Assembly (NCBI GenBank): GCA_014058105.1
Contig: JACGCM010002238.1
Location: 1,550,001 to 1,614,000 of the forward strand
DNA from: Kingdonia uniflora
Taxonomy: Eukaryota > Streptophyta > Magnoliopsida > Ranunculales > Circaeasteraceae
DNA: 64,000 nt
Direction of reading: 5' to 3'
In this document: one piece after another, positions 1 through 11,579 of the stretch
Numbering within the stretch: the first letter of the stretch is position 1
Layout: each line of letters starts with the position of its first letter
The notes under the pieces: generated by a model
The model's input: only the letters and a program-made list of their open reading frames with translations
Told to the model about the DNA's origin: nothing
Databases searched by the model: none
Program-made: the position numbers and the translations under genes

Positions 1-610
1 CTACTGACTCCTCGTCATTGAATTGCTTTAATTGTTCCTAATTTGACCTTCTTTAAGTCCATTATGTTGTTGTTTCTTACATATTGAAAATGAGATTTGA
101 ACTGGTAGCTCCTGCTGCAAATCACAGATTTCATATAACTGAAAGGATTTATTATGAAGTCTGTGCTTAATTAATATGAACAGTTCTAACATTAGGCAAA
201 TACACAATTTTTAGTAACGTAAACTAACTTATGCAAGCAGATAAGCAAAAAGATTTAGCTTGAGCTCTAATAAAAACTACGTTTGACCTTGTAAAACTTC
301 TCTTTTATTCCATTAAAATACTTGCTGATTTACGGCGAAACTGATTATAACCTTATTATTTGTAAATCAGAAAGTACTTAAATGGGCTAAAATAGAAGCT
401 TTTACAAGTACTAAGAGTATAGTTGTAGCTGCATGCTCTTGTAGCTACAAATAATATCAGTTCATAGAAAGTAGGTATTATTGATTATTTGTAGGGTGAT
501 GTTGTGCACCTCTTTTTTGTGTTTTGTTTACCGTGCGGATTTGATTCAATTGAACATTGCAGTTTCACATCTAATTCAAATTTGAAGTCATAGTTTTTCT
601 TCTTCTGTAG
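1..610 (+). other. Intron of the LARP6 gene, upstream of the first visible exon
   Basis: No exon could be recognised here. The stretch ends in a pyrimidine-rich tract and AG immediately before the exon that starts at 611, so it is most simply read as one long intron, or its 3' part. It contains a 19-nt copy (424-442) of the true acceptor and exon start at 606-624. The La motif and most of the RRM of the protein must lie upstream of the window. Confidence 0.6.
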
Positions 611-1778
611 CTGCATGCTCTTGTGGAGTATGAGACAGTTAAGGAAGCCGAGAAAGCTGTAAGTTTCAACTTTATTTTTCTGTTGTTATGTAAGTTCTCT
701 ATGAAGCATCTAAGTTAACAAACCACTTGGTCTATGGTTTGGGCAATATTTTTCAGGTTGCCACATTAAATGATGAAAATAATTGGAGGAGTGGTTTGAG
801 GGTTGAACCTCTTCTCAAGCGAATGGTAATTCATCCTGTTGTTTTTTCTTACTTCTCTTGGTTGTCAGATGTTGCAGTTATCTTACATTTTTTTTTTCAA
901 TTAGGGAAAGTACGGACTAGGTAAAAGAAGCTGGAAAGGTAATGCTCCGGAAAAGAATAATAATGGCCGGACAACTGATTCATCAGGAGATAAGAAAGAT
1001 GCAAAATCTAATGATCATACTGACGAGATACCTGAGCAAGAGGTTAGTGGTTTCACACCTTACTGAAAATTGCTATCAGCTAGTCCTCTCCCAAATGCTT
1101 TATTTTGTCTTTAATGTGACTATTAGCTTTGCCTTGTGGGGCATTTTGTATTGCTAAACCTGGGCTAAGGGTTTTGCCGTGGGGGGCATTTTGCCAGTAA
1201 ATCTAAACACAGAACAACAATGTCTCTATTGCTTGGGATAGATATTATCTTCAGGATCTCTCTCATTCTCATTTTGTCTAAATTTGCTTGTAGCCAGTGA
1301 CATACGTATAGAACTGACGAACATGGATATTACAAGAAATGTTCTTGAATATTGAGACTTATTTGTAACTTATTTTACTCTGTTTTGATCTGTTACTTTC
1401 ATACAGGAAGCAGCGCACTCCCCCAGCGAGAAAATTGAGCGGAGAGGTAGAAACCAAGGCAGATCAAGGGGTCACAAACATCAGAACATGAATGGGCATG
1501 GTAATTATATACCAAATACTTAATTTTCTTAAATTTTCTTATCAGGGCAAATTTTATACTGCTCTTGAGCATATTGTTTTGCGTCAGATTCTTCTATATT
1601 AAATTCACGTCTATAGCCTAATTCTAAACCCTCTATGTTTTTAGGTCATGGGTATGTCTCTTCTGTTTTGGGTAGTGAAGGTATAAACAGAGCACCACCA
1701 CCAGGACCAAGAATGCCCGACGGAACTAGAGGATTTGCAATTGGACGAGGTCAACCTCCCCTTTCTAATCACACCTAG
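611..1778 (+). CDS. LARP6: La-related protein 6 (LARP6), C-terminal exons
   Basis: LARP6 is an RNA-binding protein with a La motif and an RRM, followed in plants by a C-terminal SUZ-C-like motif. Five exons join in frame: 611-658, 757-825, 905-1042, 1407-1500 and 1645-1778, all with GT..AG introns. The first two encode the end of the RRM (LHALVEYETV, then VATLNDENNWRSGLRVEPLL). The middle exons encode a charged linker rich in Lys, Asn and Asp. The last exon ends with the conserved GPRMPDGTRGFAIGRG motif and a TAG stop at 1776-1778. The frame is intact through every junction, so this looks like a functional gene continuing upstream of the window. I cannot tell which LARP6 paralogue it is, because the N-terminal part is absent. 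Confidence 0.88.
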
Positions 1779-2163
1779 CTGCAGCTTTCAGCACCGTATT
1801 GGGGCAGTGGCCCCTTCTATATATTTATCAATGCCTGTTAGGGGACTATTGTACATTTATTAACTACAGCTCTGTTTTGTTGGCTTGGTCACAGTGGAGT
1901 GTCTGTCACTTGTGTCGAAGAATTACTCAACATTTGTATCCAAAGACAACTCCAGGATTTTTGTTCTTTAAGTGATTATACCTGTTAGATTTTACTGATA
2001 TTGAAAACGGACAAAATAGTAGAATTGTCATGACGAAAAGTTTGGTTTCATTTATATATTTGTTGTGATCTCTCTCTCTCTCTCTCTCATGACATGTATC
2101 AAGTATCAACCGGGGTTCCCTCTAGACTATCGGATGTTTTAAATAAATATATATATATATATA
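1779..2163 (+). other. LARP6 3' untranslated/downstream region with two microsatellites
   Basis: AT-rich sequence directly after the LARP6 stop, presumably containing the 3' UTR. It holds a (TC)n run at about 2069-2088 and a (TA)n run at about 2149-2163. AATAAA-like words occur near 2140, but the cleavage site cannot be fixed from sequence alone. Confidence 0.5.
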
Positions 2164-3569
2164 GAAGTCGTCAACTTCTATATAACACTCTCAACGGTAA
2201 ACATAGATCATCATCTATATAACACTCAACGGAAAACACAGATCATTACCTGCACCGGATGATGTTTTACCTGCAGGTCCAATGAATAGGACTGCATGCA
2301 TTTCGTTATCAAAGTTGAGATTCTAGTAAACCATTGCTCCAATTAAAATTGTGTTACAGTTCCAATATCACGAATCTATTACTTCAATTGGATTACAACC
2401 AGTGGACATTGGATATTGGACCTCTCAAATTGAGAGTAGAAAGAAAAAATAGAACCCGTTTCCAAATTGTCCTCTAGAGCTTCTACAAGAATGGAAACCA
2501 CGAGAACTGATGTTACGTACCTCCCCTTAAGATGTGGGGTAAAATCAAATTATTTTGATCATTGAAAGTGCGATGCACCATATAGGCTTGTTCATATTAT
2601 CACAGCGAAGAAGGATGCTCCTAGGTGGATTTGTTTCATTAATTCGATTGATGTATTTGTAACAAAATAACGACCACTGGCTTCAATGTACCTGTTAACA
2701 ACATCCTCTGGCATTCAGATTATTACCACTCTGTAGTTGGTTCTTTGGGCATCAAATCCGAATAAACGTATTCTGGTAAATCATCGATCTGATGAAGATT
2801 GTGGTCAAACCTCAAAGTGACGAACTTTCAATTGTGGAAGGAGAACTTGGCGCTTGAACCTATCCCGATGTCCATTGCTAGCTATGAACCCAACAATTGA
2901 GAGAGTTGGGAAAATATAGCTAGCTAGTGTCTACTATTTTTCGTGCATTGTGGTAGAACTATAGAATTCGTGGAGATTGTTGGCATTTATAGCGTGTATT
3001 TGATCCTGTATTGAATTCACGTTATTCTGTTATTAGTGAAAAATATTTCGATATGCTAATGGAGAGATATCATCATGTACTAAGATTGTAAAAGAGATTA
3101 AAAGAAGATATTCTTGTAACAAATTTATTGGACTCTCACCTTTTAAGATTAAGGCGGCGGTGATATTTTATGAAATGGCTTGATGTTGTAACCTTTTTAT
3201 CGTTAAGGCCGAAATTTGATAGTCGTAGTTGGTAGATTGAAATACAACTTGGGAATATAATGAGGAACGTCGTTATATTAGCGGCCATTTACTTTCGAAT
3301 CTTCTGGTCCAACTAAAAACCTTTTAAAGCATCGCAGATGGATATGTTCCTCTCTTTGCAACTTCTTTTTCTTTCTTCGAACAATAGGATATTTGGAAAA
3401 TGTAGATTCTGTAGCCTCTAAATCAAACAACTTCCTTCCTTCATACAAACTTCATCGCTTTTAAGTAGATTTAGCTTTCTTTTGACCAAATCAAAACCGT
3501 TTGCAACAAATAAAGGTTTTTTCTTTTTCTATCTTCGAGGTCAATTTTCTAAAGAAACACTTCATATTA
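2164..3569. other. Host intergenic DNA; part is duplicated near 10.6 kb
   Basis: No credible long ORF. The part at about 2958-3130 is clearly related to 10630-10795: both contain a TTTATAG stretch, a TTGAATTC word and a shared end, TAACAAATTTATT. This marks a diverged duplication of host sequence. On the minus strand, 2245-2305 could encode a short P-loop-like string (AVLFIGPAGKTSSGAG) ending at a donor-like GTAATG. It is too short and lacks a full Walker A spacing, so I do not call it a gene. Confidence 0.5.
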
Positions 3570-3577
3570 CTCAGACT
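3570..3577. repeat. Left target-site duplication of the hAT MITE
   Basis: CTCAGACT, identical to 4374-4381 on the other side of the element. An 8-bp duplication is the length made by hAT transposases. Confidence 0.8.
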
Positions 3578-4373
3578 AGGCCTGTTTTCGGATCGGATCG
3601 GAAATAGAGGGGGTCGGAATTTTTCCGATTTTTTCGGAACAATAAAATCTATTCCGATCCGATTCGATTTTTTTCGGAATTGTAAAAATAATTCCGAATT
3701 CGGAAATTTCGGAATCAATTTCGGAATAACAGAGTTCTCACTTCTTCAAATCAAACCATAATAACAGAGTTCTCACTTCTCCAAGAATCAAAGATTCAAA
3801 ATCGAAGCCAGAGGAGAACTGAAGCAAGAGAGGAGATTTAACTTTTCTTCTTCGTTGCAAATCAAAATCGAGGCAGTGGAGAATGGAGAATGGAGGCAGT
3901 TGAGATTTAACTTTAGAGTAGAGGGAGTGGAGGCGATAGAGATTTAACTTAAGAGTGGAGGGCAGTGGAGAATGGAGGCAGTGAAGAATAAAGAAGAAGA
4001 GGCGGTGGATAATGCCCTAAGTTAAAAATCTTAAGGTGTAATGTTTTATGTTTCAATTCGAATTATTCAAAATTAAATCGGATTAGAGGGATATTCGGAA
4101 TATTTTTCAGAATAATCGGATCGGAAGGTATTTGGAATAATCGGATCAGATGGTTTTCAGAATAATCGGATCAAAAAATTCGAAATAATCGGATCGGAAA
4201 ATTCAGAATTTCAGAATTGCACACAGCTATCCGATTCCGATCCGAATTTTTCCGAAAAAAATTTGGAAATTGGATTTTTGGAAATCGGAATTGCAAAATA
4301 TGGTTCCAAAATCGAAAATATCGGATCGGAAATCGAAAAAAATTGGAAGTTCGGACAAAAGTTACAGCCCTAG
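3578..4373. mobile_element. Non-autonomous hAT-superfamily element (MITE-like, about 796 bp)
   Basis: The left end reads AGGCCTGTTTTCGG and the right end, reverse-complemented, CTAGGGCTGTAAC. These are short imperfect inverted repeats of the hAT type, flanked by a perfect 8-bp duplication. Both ends are packed with subterminal words (CGGATCGG, TTCGGAAT and their complements), which hAT transposases commonly bind. The middle (about 3725-4040) is purine-rich and contains a short direct repeat (ACAGAGTTCTCACTTCT at about 3729 and 3764). No transposase is encoded, so the element would depend on an autonomous hAT. Small ORFs across the ends are by-products of the repeats. A related, element-free version of the site lies near 24300. 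Confidence 0.82.
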
Positions 4374-4381
4374 CTCAGACT
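4374..4381. repeat. Right target-site duplication of the hAT MITE
   Basis: CTCAGACT, a perfect match to 3570-3577. Confidence 0.8.
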
Positions 4382-4520
4382 CATCTGTATGTTCAAGTTT
4401 CATATGGACAATTTTGGAACCATCACAGATACTGGATGGAACCATCACAGATACCTTAAAAACTGATTTAGTCAATTTGGCTAAAAGGGTGATTTTATGT
4501 AGTATACAAGATTGAGAACC
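4382..4520. other. Host sequence, duplicated at about 24320-24566
   Basis: The words GATGGAACCATCA and GATTTTATGTAGTATACAAG both recur, in the same order, at about 24458 and 24536. This is the continuation of the duplicated host segment. It ends at GAGAACC, where Copia-A begins. Confidence 0.6.
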
Positions 4521-4711
4521 TTATGTAATGATAGATTAATAGTGTGAGTTTCAAATATGAATAGTTTTGTATTTAATGTTTTGAGTCTTCACCTTTAATA
4601 TATAAAGGGGTGTATGTATGGGTTTGTAATCAAGTAATTCTAATCAAGAATTCTCTCATCTTTCTATTCTTCTCTATCTTGTTTGTGTTTAGAAAAACTA
4701 ATAAGCTTACA
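4521..4711 (+). repeat. Copia-A 5' LTR, truncated at its 5' end
   Basis: Matches 8861-9033 of the 3' LTR, with an extra 18 bp near 4615. It carries a TATA box (ATATATAAAG at about 4598-4607) and ends in ACA directly before the primer binding site. The first 56 bp of the LTR, equivalent to 8805-8860, are missing and are replaced by host sequence. Confidence 0.88.
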
Positions 4712-4712
4712 G

Positions 4713-4724
4713 TGGTGTCAGAGC
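4713..4724 (+). other. Copia-A primer binding site
   Basis: TGGTGTCAGAGC, one mismatch from TGGTATCAGAGC, the usual plant copia primer site complementary to initiator methionine tRNA. It begins one base after the LTR. Confidence 0.88.
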
Positions 4725-4786
4725 TAGATTTGAAGGTGTTCGTAGAAACTTCTAAAAGAAGTAAAATCAATGCTGCAAACAATGGT

Positions 4787-5500
4787 ATGATTCAACCATC
4801 GATTCTAGTTTTTGAAGGTGAGCACTATAATTATTGGAGCATCAAGATGAAAATGTTGTTTCAGTCTCAAGGATTGTGGGTAATGGTCGAAGGTGGCATA
4901 GAAATTCCCACTGATCTAACAACTTTCACGGGGGCACAACAAGAGCAGTTGAAGGAAACCAAAAAGAAAGATACAAAGGCTTTGTTCTTCATTCAACAAG
5001 GTATATCTCAGACCATTTTTTCAAGAATTATTTCATCACAAAGCGCAAAACAAGCTTGGGATGCCTTGCAAAATGAATTCAAAAGTTCTTCTAAAGTGAT
5101 TGCACTCAAGTTACAAACTCTTCGGAGGGAGTACGAAAACTTGAAAATGAAGGATACAGAGAAAATAAAAGATTACTTATCTCGAGTTACCGAGATAGTT
5201 AATCAAATGAGACTTTATGGTGATGCTATTACGGATGAGAAAGTTGTCCACAAACTTTTGATTAGCCTACCATCAAGGTTTGATGCGTCGGTGGTTGCCA
5301 TAGAAGAATCAAAAGACCTATCAACTTTATCTCTTGCTGAGTTAATAGGTTCTTTAGACTCTCATGTGCAGAGAATGTCAAGGCATGAAAAAAGTCCAGT
5401 AGAAACTGCTTTTCAAACAAAACATTCAAGTGGTGGGCATAATTTTTACGAGAAGTTCCAAGGAGGACCCGGAAAGAAGCCAAACTACATGAAGAAATGA
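4787..5500 (+). pseudogene. Copia-A gag (capsid region)
   Basis: A frame of about 237 codons from the ATG at 4787 to a TGA at 5498-5500. The first residues (MIQPSILVFEGEHYNYW) are typical of the start of plant copia gag, and the following 200 residues fit the UBN2/gag-polypeptide family that forms the particle core. The open frame extends upstream to 4610 through the LTR, but the ATG at 4787 lies where copia gag normally starts. In an intact element this frame would run on into the CCHC zinc knuckle. Here a stop intervenes, and the knuckle lies just downstream with a second stop. Confidence 0.8.
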
Positions 5501-8500
5501 GGATATCCCAGAAACTCACAAAAGTACACCAGTAAAAACAGAAACGTAGCTTGCAACTTTTGTAAAAAGGTGGGACATGCTGAAAGCGAGTACTGGAATA
5601 AGGGGAAACCTTAGTGTTTTAACTGTAAGAAGTATGTGCATTTACAGAAGGATTGTAGGAGCAAAGACAATCAAGAAGATGCCAAATATACCGAGGGAAA
5701 TGTTGAAGAAAATATGTTTTCGCAAAACATAACACCGATGTGCAAGATTAAGATACATGGTATCTAGATAGTGGTTGTACAAATCACATGACGGGGGATG
5801 ATCGATTTTTTACCAATATTGTCAAATCGGTAAAATCCCAAATCAGATTGGGAAATGGAGCTGTTGTGCACGCAAATGGAAAAGGAACAATAGCCGTTCA
5901 AACCAAGTGGGGAGCCAGGTACATAAAAGATGTTTTATTGGTTCCAGATTTGAATACAAATTTGCTAGGTGTTGGACAACTTGTTCAACATGGATATTCT
6001 CTACTTTTAAAAAATGATTTTTGCACTATTTTTGATCAAAATTGTGAGAATCGTGTCATTGTAAAAATTGACATGGAAAAAAATCGAAATTTTCCAATGA
6101 AATTTCGTTATTCCTTGGATAGTGCATTGAAAGCCGAAACAGTAGATGAATGTTGGCTGTGGCATAGAAGGTTTGGGCATTTAAACTTTCATGGTTTGAA
6201 GTTGTTGAATCAAAAAAAGATGGTGGAAGGTTTACCTACGATTGAAATGAGGAAAGACATGTTCGGGATGTGTACTAGGAAAGCATCATCGTGCCCCCTT
6301 TATGAAAGTGCGTGGGAATCGAAGGCGCCATTACAGTTGATCCACACTGATATTTGTGGGAAAATGCAAACTCCTTCTCTTAGTCAGAACTTGTACTTTA
6401 TCATTTTTGTTGATGATTTTACAAGAATGATATGGGTTTATTTCATCAACCTAAAGTTAGAAGCTCTCTCCATTTTCAAGACCTTCAAGGCTCAAGTTGA
6501 AAGACAAAGTGGTATGAACATAAAAACATTGAGAAGCAACCGCGGAGGCGAGTACATGTCAAGTGAGTTTGCGACGTACTATGAAGATATGAGAATCCAG
6601 CGATAACTAACTTGTGCATACTCACCTCAACAAAATGGCATCGCAGAGCAAAAAAATAGACCATTGTTGAGATGGCTCATTCTATGCTAAAGGAGAAAGA
6701 ACTTTCAAATTCTTTTTGGGCATAAGCTGTATCAATATCGGCTTATTTGCTTAATAGGTGCCCGACAAGAGCGCTTCTCGACAAAACACCCATTGAAGCA
6801 TGGTCAGGTCACAAGCCTTCGGTAAGACATTTTTGAGTATTTGGATGCATATGTTATGTGCACATTCCTTCCCAAAAGCGTCAAAAGTTAGATACAAAAT
6901 TTGATTTGTGCATCTTTACTGGTTATAGTTCAAAATCCAAAGGTTATCGTGCTTATAACCTTGAAACTAACAAGCTTATAATAAGTAGAGATGTTGTGTT
7001 TGCTGAATTTGACACTTGGGATTGTAGTAATAAAAAGGTGCAAGAACAGAAGATGCATATTCAGGAAGACATTTTAGAAACAACTCAAGAGGTGGAAATG
7101 GAGCAACATGAAGACTATGGACCAGCAACTCCGTTTATACATGAATCTACACCGGTGAGCACAGGACCATCAACTCCATCACATAGTTCTACCTCGTCAT
7201 CAACATCTAGTTCTTCTCCAGAATCAACTCTGAAAAAAATGAAGTCTCTCGCGGATATATATGAAAGCTGCAATTTTACAGCTATGGAGCCAGGAAGCTT
7301 TGAAGAGGCGTCACGGTTTGACATTTGGGTAAAGTCTATGACCGAAGAAATCAACATGATTGAAGAAAACTCCACCCGGAAGTTAGTTGATCTACCAAGT
7401 AACAAAGATGTTATTGGGGTAAAATGGGTTTACAAGACGAAAGTCAATGCAGATGGCGTCGTCCAAAAGTATAAAGCTAGACTCGTTGTAAAGGGCTTCG
7501 CACAGCAACCGGGGATCGACTATACTGAAACATTTGCTCCTGTAGCAAGGCTTGAAACCATAAGAACACTCATCGCACTTGCGGCTCAAAAGAAGTGGTC
7601 TATATTTCAACTTGATGTAAAATCAACCTTCCTAAATGGGGTGCTTAAAGATGAAATATATGTATCTCAACCCTAAGGGTTCATCATTAAAGGAGAGGAA
7701 GACAAATTTTATCGATTGAAGAAGGCTTTGTATGGGCTAAAACAAGTGCCGCGCACTTGGTACAATCAAATAGACGAATATTTTTTGAAAAATCAGTTTC
7801 AGCGTTGCAAGAGTGAGCTGACCCTGTACATTAAAACTGAAGGTACGTCTGTTCTCATTGTTTCATTGTACGTAGATGATCTGATTTTTATGGGAAATGA
7901 TCACAAAATGTTGCAAGAGTTCAAAGGCAACATGATGAAAACATATGAGAAGAATGATCTTGGGTATTGAAGTTTCCCAAGGTGAAGAAGGAATCTTTAT
8001 TCGTCAAAAGAAATATGCTGAATCGGTTCTTAAGAAATTTTGCATGGATCAATGCAAACCAGTTGATACTCCTCTTGTAGTGAACGTGAAGTTGGTTAAA
8101 GAAGATGGGTCAGAATAAGTAAGTGAGGCATTGTACCGAAGCATGGTTGGAAGTCTTTTATTCCTCTCTTCTACAAGGCCTGACATCATGTTCGCAACAA
8201 GTTTACTGTCGAGATTTATGCATTGTTCAAATCAAACTCATTTGGGCAAGGCAAAACGGGTATTACGATATATCCAAGGAACCATCGATTTTAGAATAAT
8301 GTATGGTCCTGTTTTTGATTCAAAGCTTCTAGGATATACTGACAGTGATTGGGAAGGATCCATAGACGACTCAAAAAGCACATCCGGATATGTTTTCTCT
8401 TTGGGATCTTGAATTTGTTCGTGGTTGTCAAAGAAACAAGATACCGTTGCTCTATCTTCAGTAGAACAGAATACGTGGCAGCATCCATTGTAACATGTCA

Positions 8501-8798
8501 AGCACTATGGGTACAACAAATTCTTGAAGATATAAATGAAAAACATGGCAAAGGGACGGTTATCTACTGTGGCAAAAAGTCAACGATTTCAATAACGAAA
8601 AATCCAGTTTATCATAGTAAGACAAGGCACATTCCAATGAGGTACCACTTCATCCGAGATGCTATTGAAAGAGGTGAAATTGAGTTGACGTATTGCAAGA
8701 CAGAAGATAACCTTGCTGACATCTTTACTAAAGTTCTTCTAAAGGAACGATTTTGCTACATGAGAGAGAAGCAGGGAGTAATGAAGATTGTGCATTAA
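5501..8798 (+). pseudogene. Copia-A pol: zinc knuckle, protease, integrase, RT, RNase H
   Basis: Domains in order: a CCHC knuckle (CNFCKKVGHAE) near 5550, interrupted by a TAG; protease with active-site LDSGC near 5764; the pre-integrase motif WLWHRRFGHLN near 6152; an integrase core whose second catalytic Asp has become Asn (RSNRGGEY near 6535); RT with KARLVVKGFAQ near 7470 and the YVDD active site near 7870; and RNase H with YTDSDWEGS near 8338. There are in-frame stops near 6604, 7674, 7968 and 8410, and frameshifts between the open pieces. It cannot make a functional polyprotein. The product would have copied element RNA into DNA and integrated it. Confidence 0.9.
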
Positions 8799-8804
8799 GG
8801 GGAG
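8797..8804 (+). other. Copia-A polypurine tract
   Basis: AAGGGGAG immediately before the TGTTGA start of the 3' LTR. It is the plus-strand primer site expected at this place. Confidence 0.8.
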
Positions 8805-9033
8805 TGTTGAAATAATGCACATTAAGAGTAAGACTCTTCATCTTAGTTAATGGGAGCTACTTATGTAATGATAGATTAATGGTGTGAGTTTCAAATATGA
8901 ATAGTTTTGTATTTAATGTTTTGAGTCTTCACCTCTACTATATAAAGAGGTGTAAGTAATTCTAATCAAGAATTCTTTTATCTTTCTATCCTTTTCTATC
9001 TTGTTTGTGTTTAGAAAAGCTAATAAGTTTACA
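8805..9033 (+). repeat. Copia-A 3' LTR (229 bp)
   Basis: Starts TGTTGAAATAATG and ends AAGTTTACA, with TG..CA ends. The TATA box is at about 8937-8946. It is the full-length copy against which the 5' LTR truncation is judged. Confidence 0.9.
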
Positions 9034-10804
9034 GATTTATCTATCTATATTTAGAAAAAAGAGACCCAGTTGGATAGTAGCCGTTTGATTTCATCGACGC
9101 GAGCAACGATGTGAGTTTGGATGGTCCTAACAGAGCTTAGGTGGGTTTTGCCACGTTGAAATGATCTGGTCCGTTGAAACCTTCCTTTAGGTTTATTCCC
9201 TCTCCAACACATCAAACATTCCTCCCTCTTCATCTCTCTATCAATTCTCTAAGCATCCTCCCTCTTCATCTCTCTATCAACTCTCTAAACATCCTCCCTC
9301 TTCAACTCTCTATACCCATTGAAAGTTCTTCTCTCTTCACTCTCTAACATCAACGGTATTTTCCTCTTATTCCTAACTTCATATGTTTTGTTCACAAAGA
9401 TAAGTAGCCAACAAGAATTTTGTTCATCACACTATGATGTGAACCCTAATTTTTAAGGTAGTATTGATATTTAGGTTTAGGTTTTGGTTTTTTAACGGCA
9501 GCTCGACCCTAACTTTATTCGGAAAGCATCGCGTTTGCACACACAATAACGCATAACGCGTGTTTAATTGCTCGTATACTAGTTTCAATAACAATCATTA
9601 CACATTTTCTTGAACCGAGCTGATACATGAAAGTCTATGATGTTATATAACTGAAATTTAGCATTCTAACAAAAAAATGTGAGTAGTTAGCTTGTATCTT
9701 GGTTTAAGACGGAAATTAAAGGTGATGCATTTCAGGAGACGAAGTGAAAAATCTTTAGCATGGTCATTTTTTTCCCCTAAATTAAGATTGCCCTTCATGA
9801 TTGAATGCCAATATTATATATTGCTCAAGGAAGCATTTGAGTAGGGTTAATTAACGAAAAAAAATGCCCTTCTTATAGTGCCGCAGTCCATTTGTTTATT
9901 GGATCTATGTCATCTGAAGAGATCACAACAAACAGTCAACAAAATTTTAGTTTTACTGACTTATCTTCTGTGGTTCACCACAGTATATCCCACAATTTAG
10001 CAACAGTCTAACAGAGAGAAAATTACAATTTCTAATGGCAACTATATACTAATGAAGAGGGTATTGAATCCTTGAACCTTGGGTAGGGTGACAGTAGGGA
10101 CGAGCTTAGTGATTTAACTATCTAGTGTGACATTTATATCTTCGCAAGTCACAGATAAACAATTTCCCAAGTTATCATTCATGGAGCCTTCTAAAACCCA
10201 CTTATCCCTCCGCATAGTTGATTGACTACTCTTCACCAGACTTCTCATAATCAACTTAAACCGGCAACTGGAAAGATGGATATGGTATTATGAATATGGA
10301 TGGAAACAAAAGGGCAAGCCTGCATCCTAAGAAAAATATTAATACATGATGATAAGGTTATTCAACTTTATAGACACAACGCCATATCTATAAAGTTTTT
10401 TGCCAAAAGATATTTTACCTACTGCGTTTCTATCCCTTCTAATTCCTGTCTCATGGTAATTGGAGGGTCAGTGATAATAGAAACATAGAAAAGGTGTAGG
10501 ACCAAGTCTGCGCAATTTGGTAAATCATCAATCTAATTAAACTTGTATTCAATGTCAAATTCATAAAACTTCTTGCAAACATCATAAGTGATGGAGATGG
10601 CCGGAGAGAAATTATCTGGAGACCTTCTGAAACTCACGGAGATTCTTGGTATTTATAGTGTATTTGAGCCCGTATTGAATTCTCAATATTATGTTGTTAG
10701 TGACAAATATTTCAGCATGCTAATGGATAGATATTGTCACATTCCAAAATCATAGTGATTTAAAAAAGATATTCATGTAACAAATTTATTAAAAATATAA
10801 TTAG
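9034..10804. other. Host intergenic DNA without a recognisable gene
   Basis: No supported coding region on either strand. It contains a short tandem repeat (9217-9317), a pyrimidine-rich stretch around 9190-9365 that could be a 5' UTR or promoter remnant, and at about 10630-10795 a diverged copy of the host segment at 2958-3130. It ends in ATTAG, the target duplication of Copia-B. Confidence 0.5.
9217..9317. repeat. Minisatellite of about 37 bp, nearly 3 copies
   Basis: Units starting at 9217, 9254 and 9290 share the words CCTCCCTCTTCATCTCTCTA and CTCTCTAA. The third unit is shortened and degenerates into similar pyrimidine-rich sequence. Confidence 0.75.
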
Positions 10805-11054
10805 TGTTAGAACCATTCGGTCTGGGTCCAACCCGAATTGGGTTTGGGGTTGCCCACCGACTCCCTAACCCAACTCGGAGAGAGTTTTAGAGACCTGTTG
10901 TAGGCTCCTATATATACACCTTTTAGATGGTTTCTCTGTAACCTAACTAGTTCATAATAAAGGCTATCTCTCTTCTCTCTCTATCATGTCTTATACTATA
11001 TGTGTGTGTATGAGATTGTATATTAGACTAGAGTAGATGCTTTTATTCCCAACA
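10805..11054 (+). repeat. Copia-B 5' LTR
   Basis: Starts TGTTAGAACCATTCGG and ends CCCAACA. The TATA box TATATATACA is at 10909-10918. It pairs with 23898-24162, which contains additional bases (CATAAATCTAGGGTTTATGG) in the middle. Confidence 0.9.
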
Positions 11055-11071
11055 CGTTATCAGCGCGGCTC
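11055..11071 (+). other. Copia-B presumed primer binding site
   Basis: CGTTATCAGCGCGGCTC directly follows the LTR. The core TTATCAGC is close to the primer sites seen after LTRs of this copia group. The tRNA identity is not certain. Confidence 0.55.
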
Positions 11072-11579
11072 ACAGAGCTTTTAGAGCAAAAGTTAGGAAC
11101 ATTGCAGTTTCCTCTGAAAAGGATTAATTTTTGCATTGCGGAGAGGTATAATTCAGATTATTCGTTGAATTCTATCGTTTTATAATTGAATACATGTTAG
11201 ATCTATAAATTACTATGATTTTAGAATGATTTGGTAAAAAAACAAGGATTTTTGGGCGTTTTTATCTACTTTTACCTATTTTTTACCATTTTCCAAGGAC
11301 TGTTTTCAAAAGTATTTTAGGGTATTTTTTTGAGCAATATTAGACTTCGATAATATTTTTGTTGTGAAGCCTGCGCTCCAACGATCGCAAGCGTAATACA
11401 CGCCTCTTGAAAGTGAACGGATCGTCGGAAAATTTACCGTGAAAACAACAAAAAATCACGACGAATCTGTAACTTTTTTTTACTGCGGCTGACCTAAGGA
11501 TGACGTCATCCTATGGTTTTGAGATTGCTAACGTTATCCCCTAGGGTTGATGGCGTAATCAGACTGTAGTGGGACCTAT

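Larger units (their letters stand above)
4521..9033 (+). mobile_element. Copia-A: Ty1/copia LTR retrotransposon, broken
   Basis: A complete copia order is present: LTR, primer binding site, gag, protease, integrase, reverse transcriptase, RNase H, polypurine tract, LTR. The left LTR lacks about its first 56 bp relative to the right LTR. By eye, the shared LTR part differs at roughly ten positions plus an 18-bp indel, suggesting an old but not ancient insertion. Several stops and frameshifts inactivate the polyprotein. Because the left end is lost, no target-site duplication can be assessed. Confidence 0.92.

Noticed and set aside
2245..2310. Minus-strand P-loop-like string followed by a splice-donor-like site
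   Set aside because: Walker A spacing is incomplete, and no flanking frame or other NTPase motif was found. It may be an old exon remnant but is unsupported.
3491..4515. Four ORFs of 75-86 codons across the hAT MITE ends
   Set aside because: They follow from the repeated TCGGAA/CGGATC words and have no domain.
10603..10756. A 46-codon plus-strand frame starting MEMAGEKLSGDLL
   Set aside because: The duplicate copy at 2958 does not keep the frame, so coding potential is unlikely.
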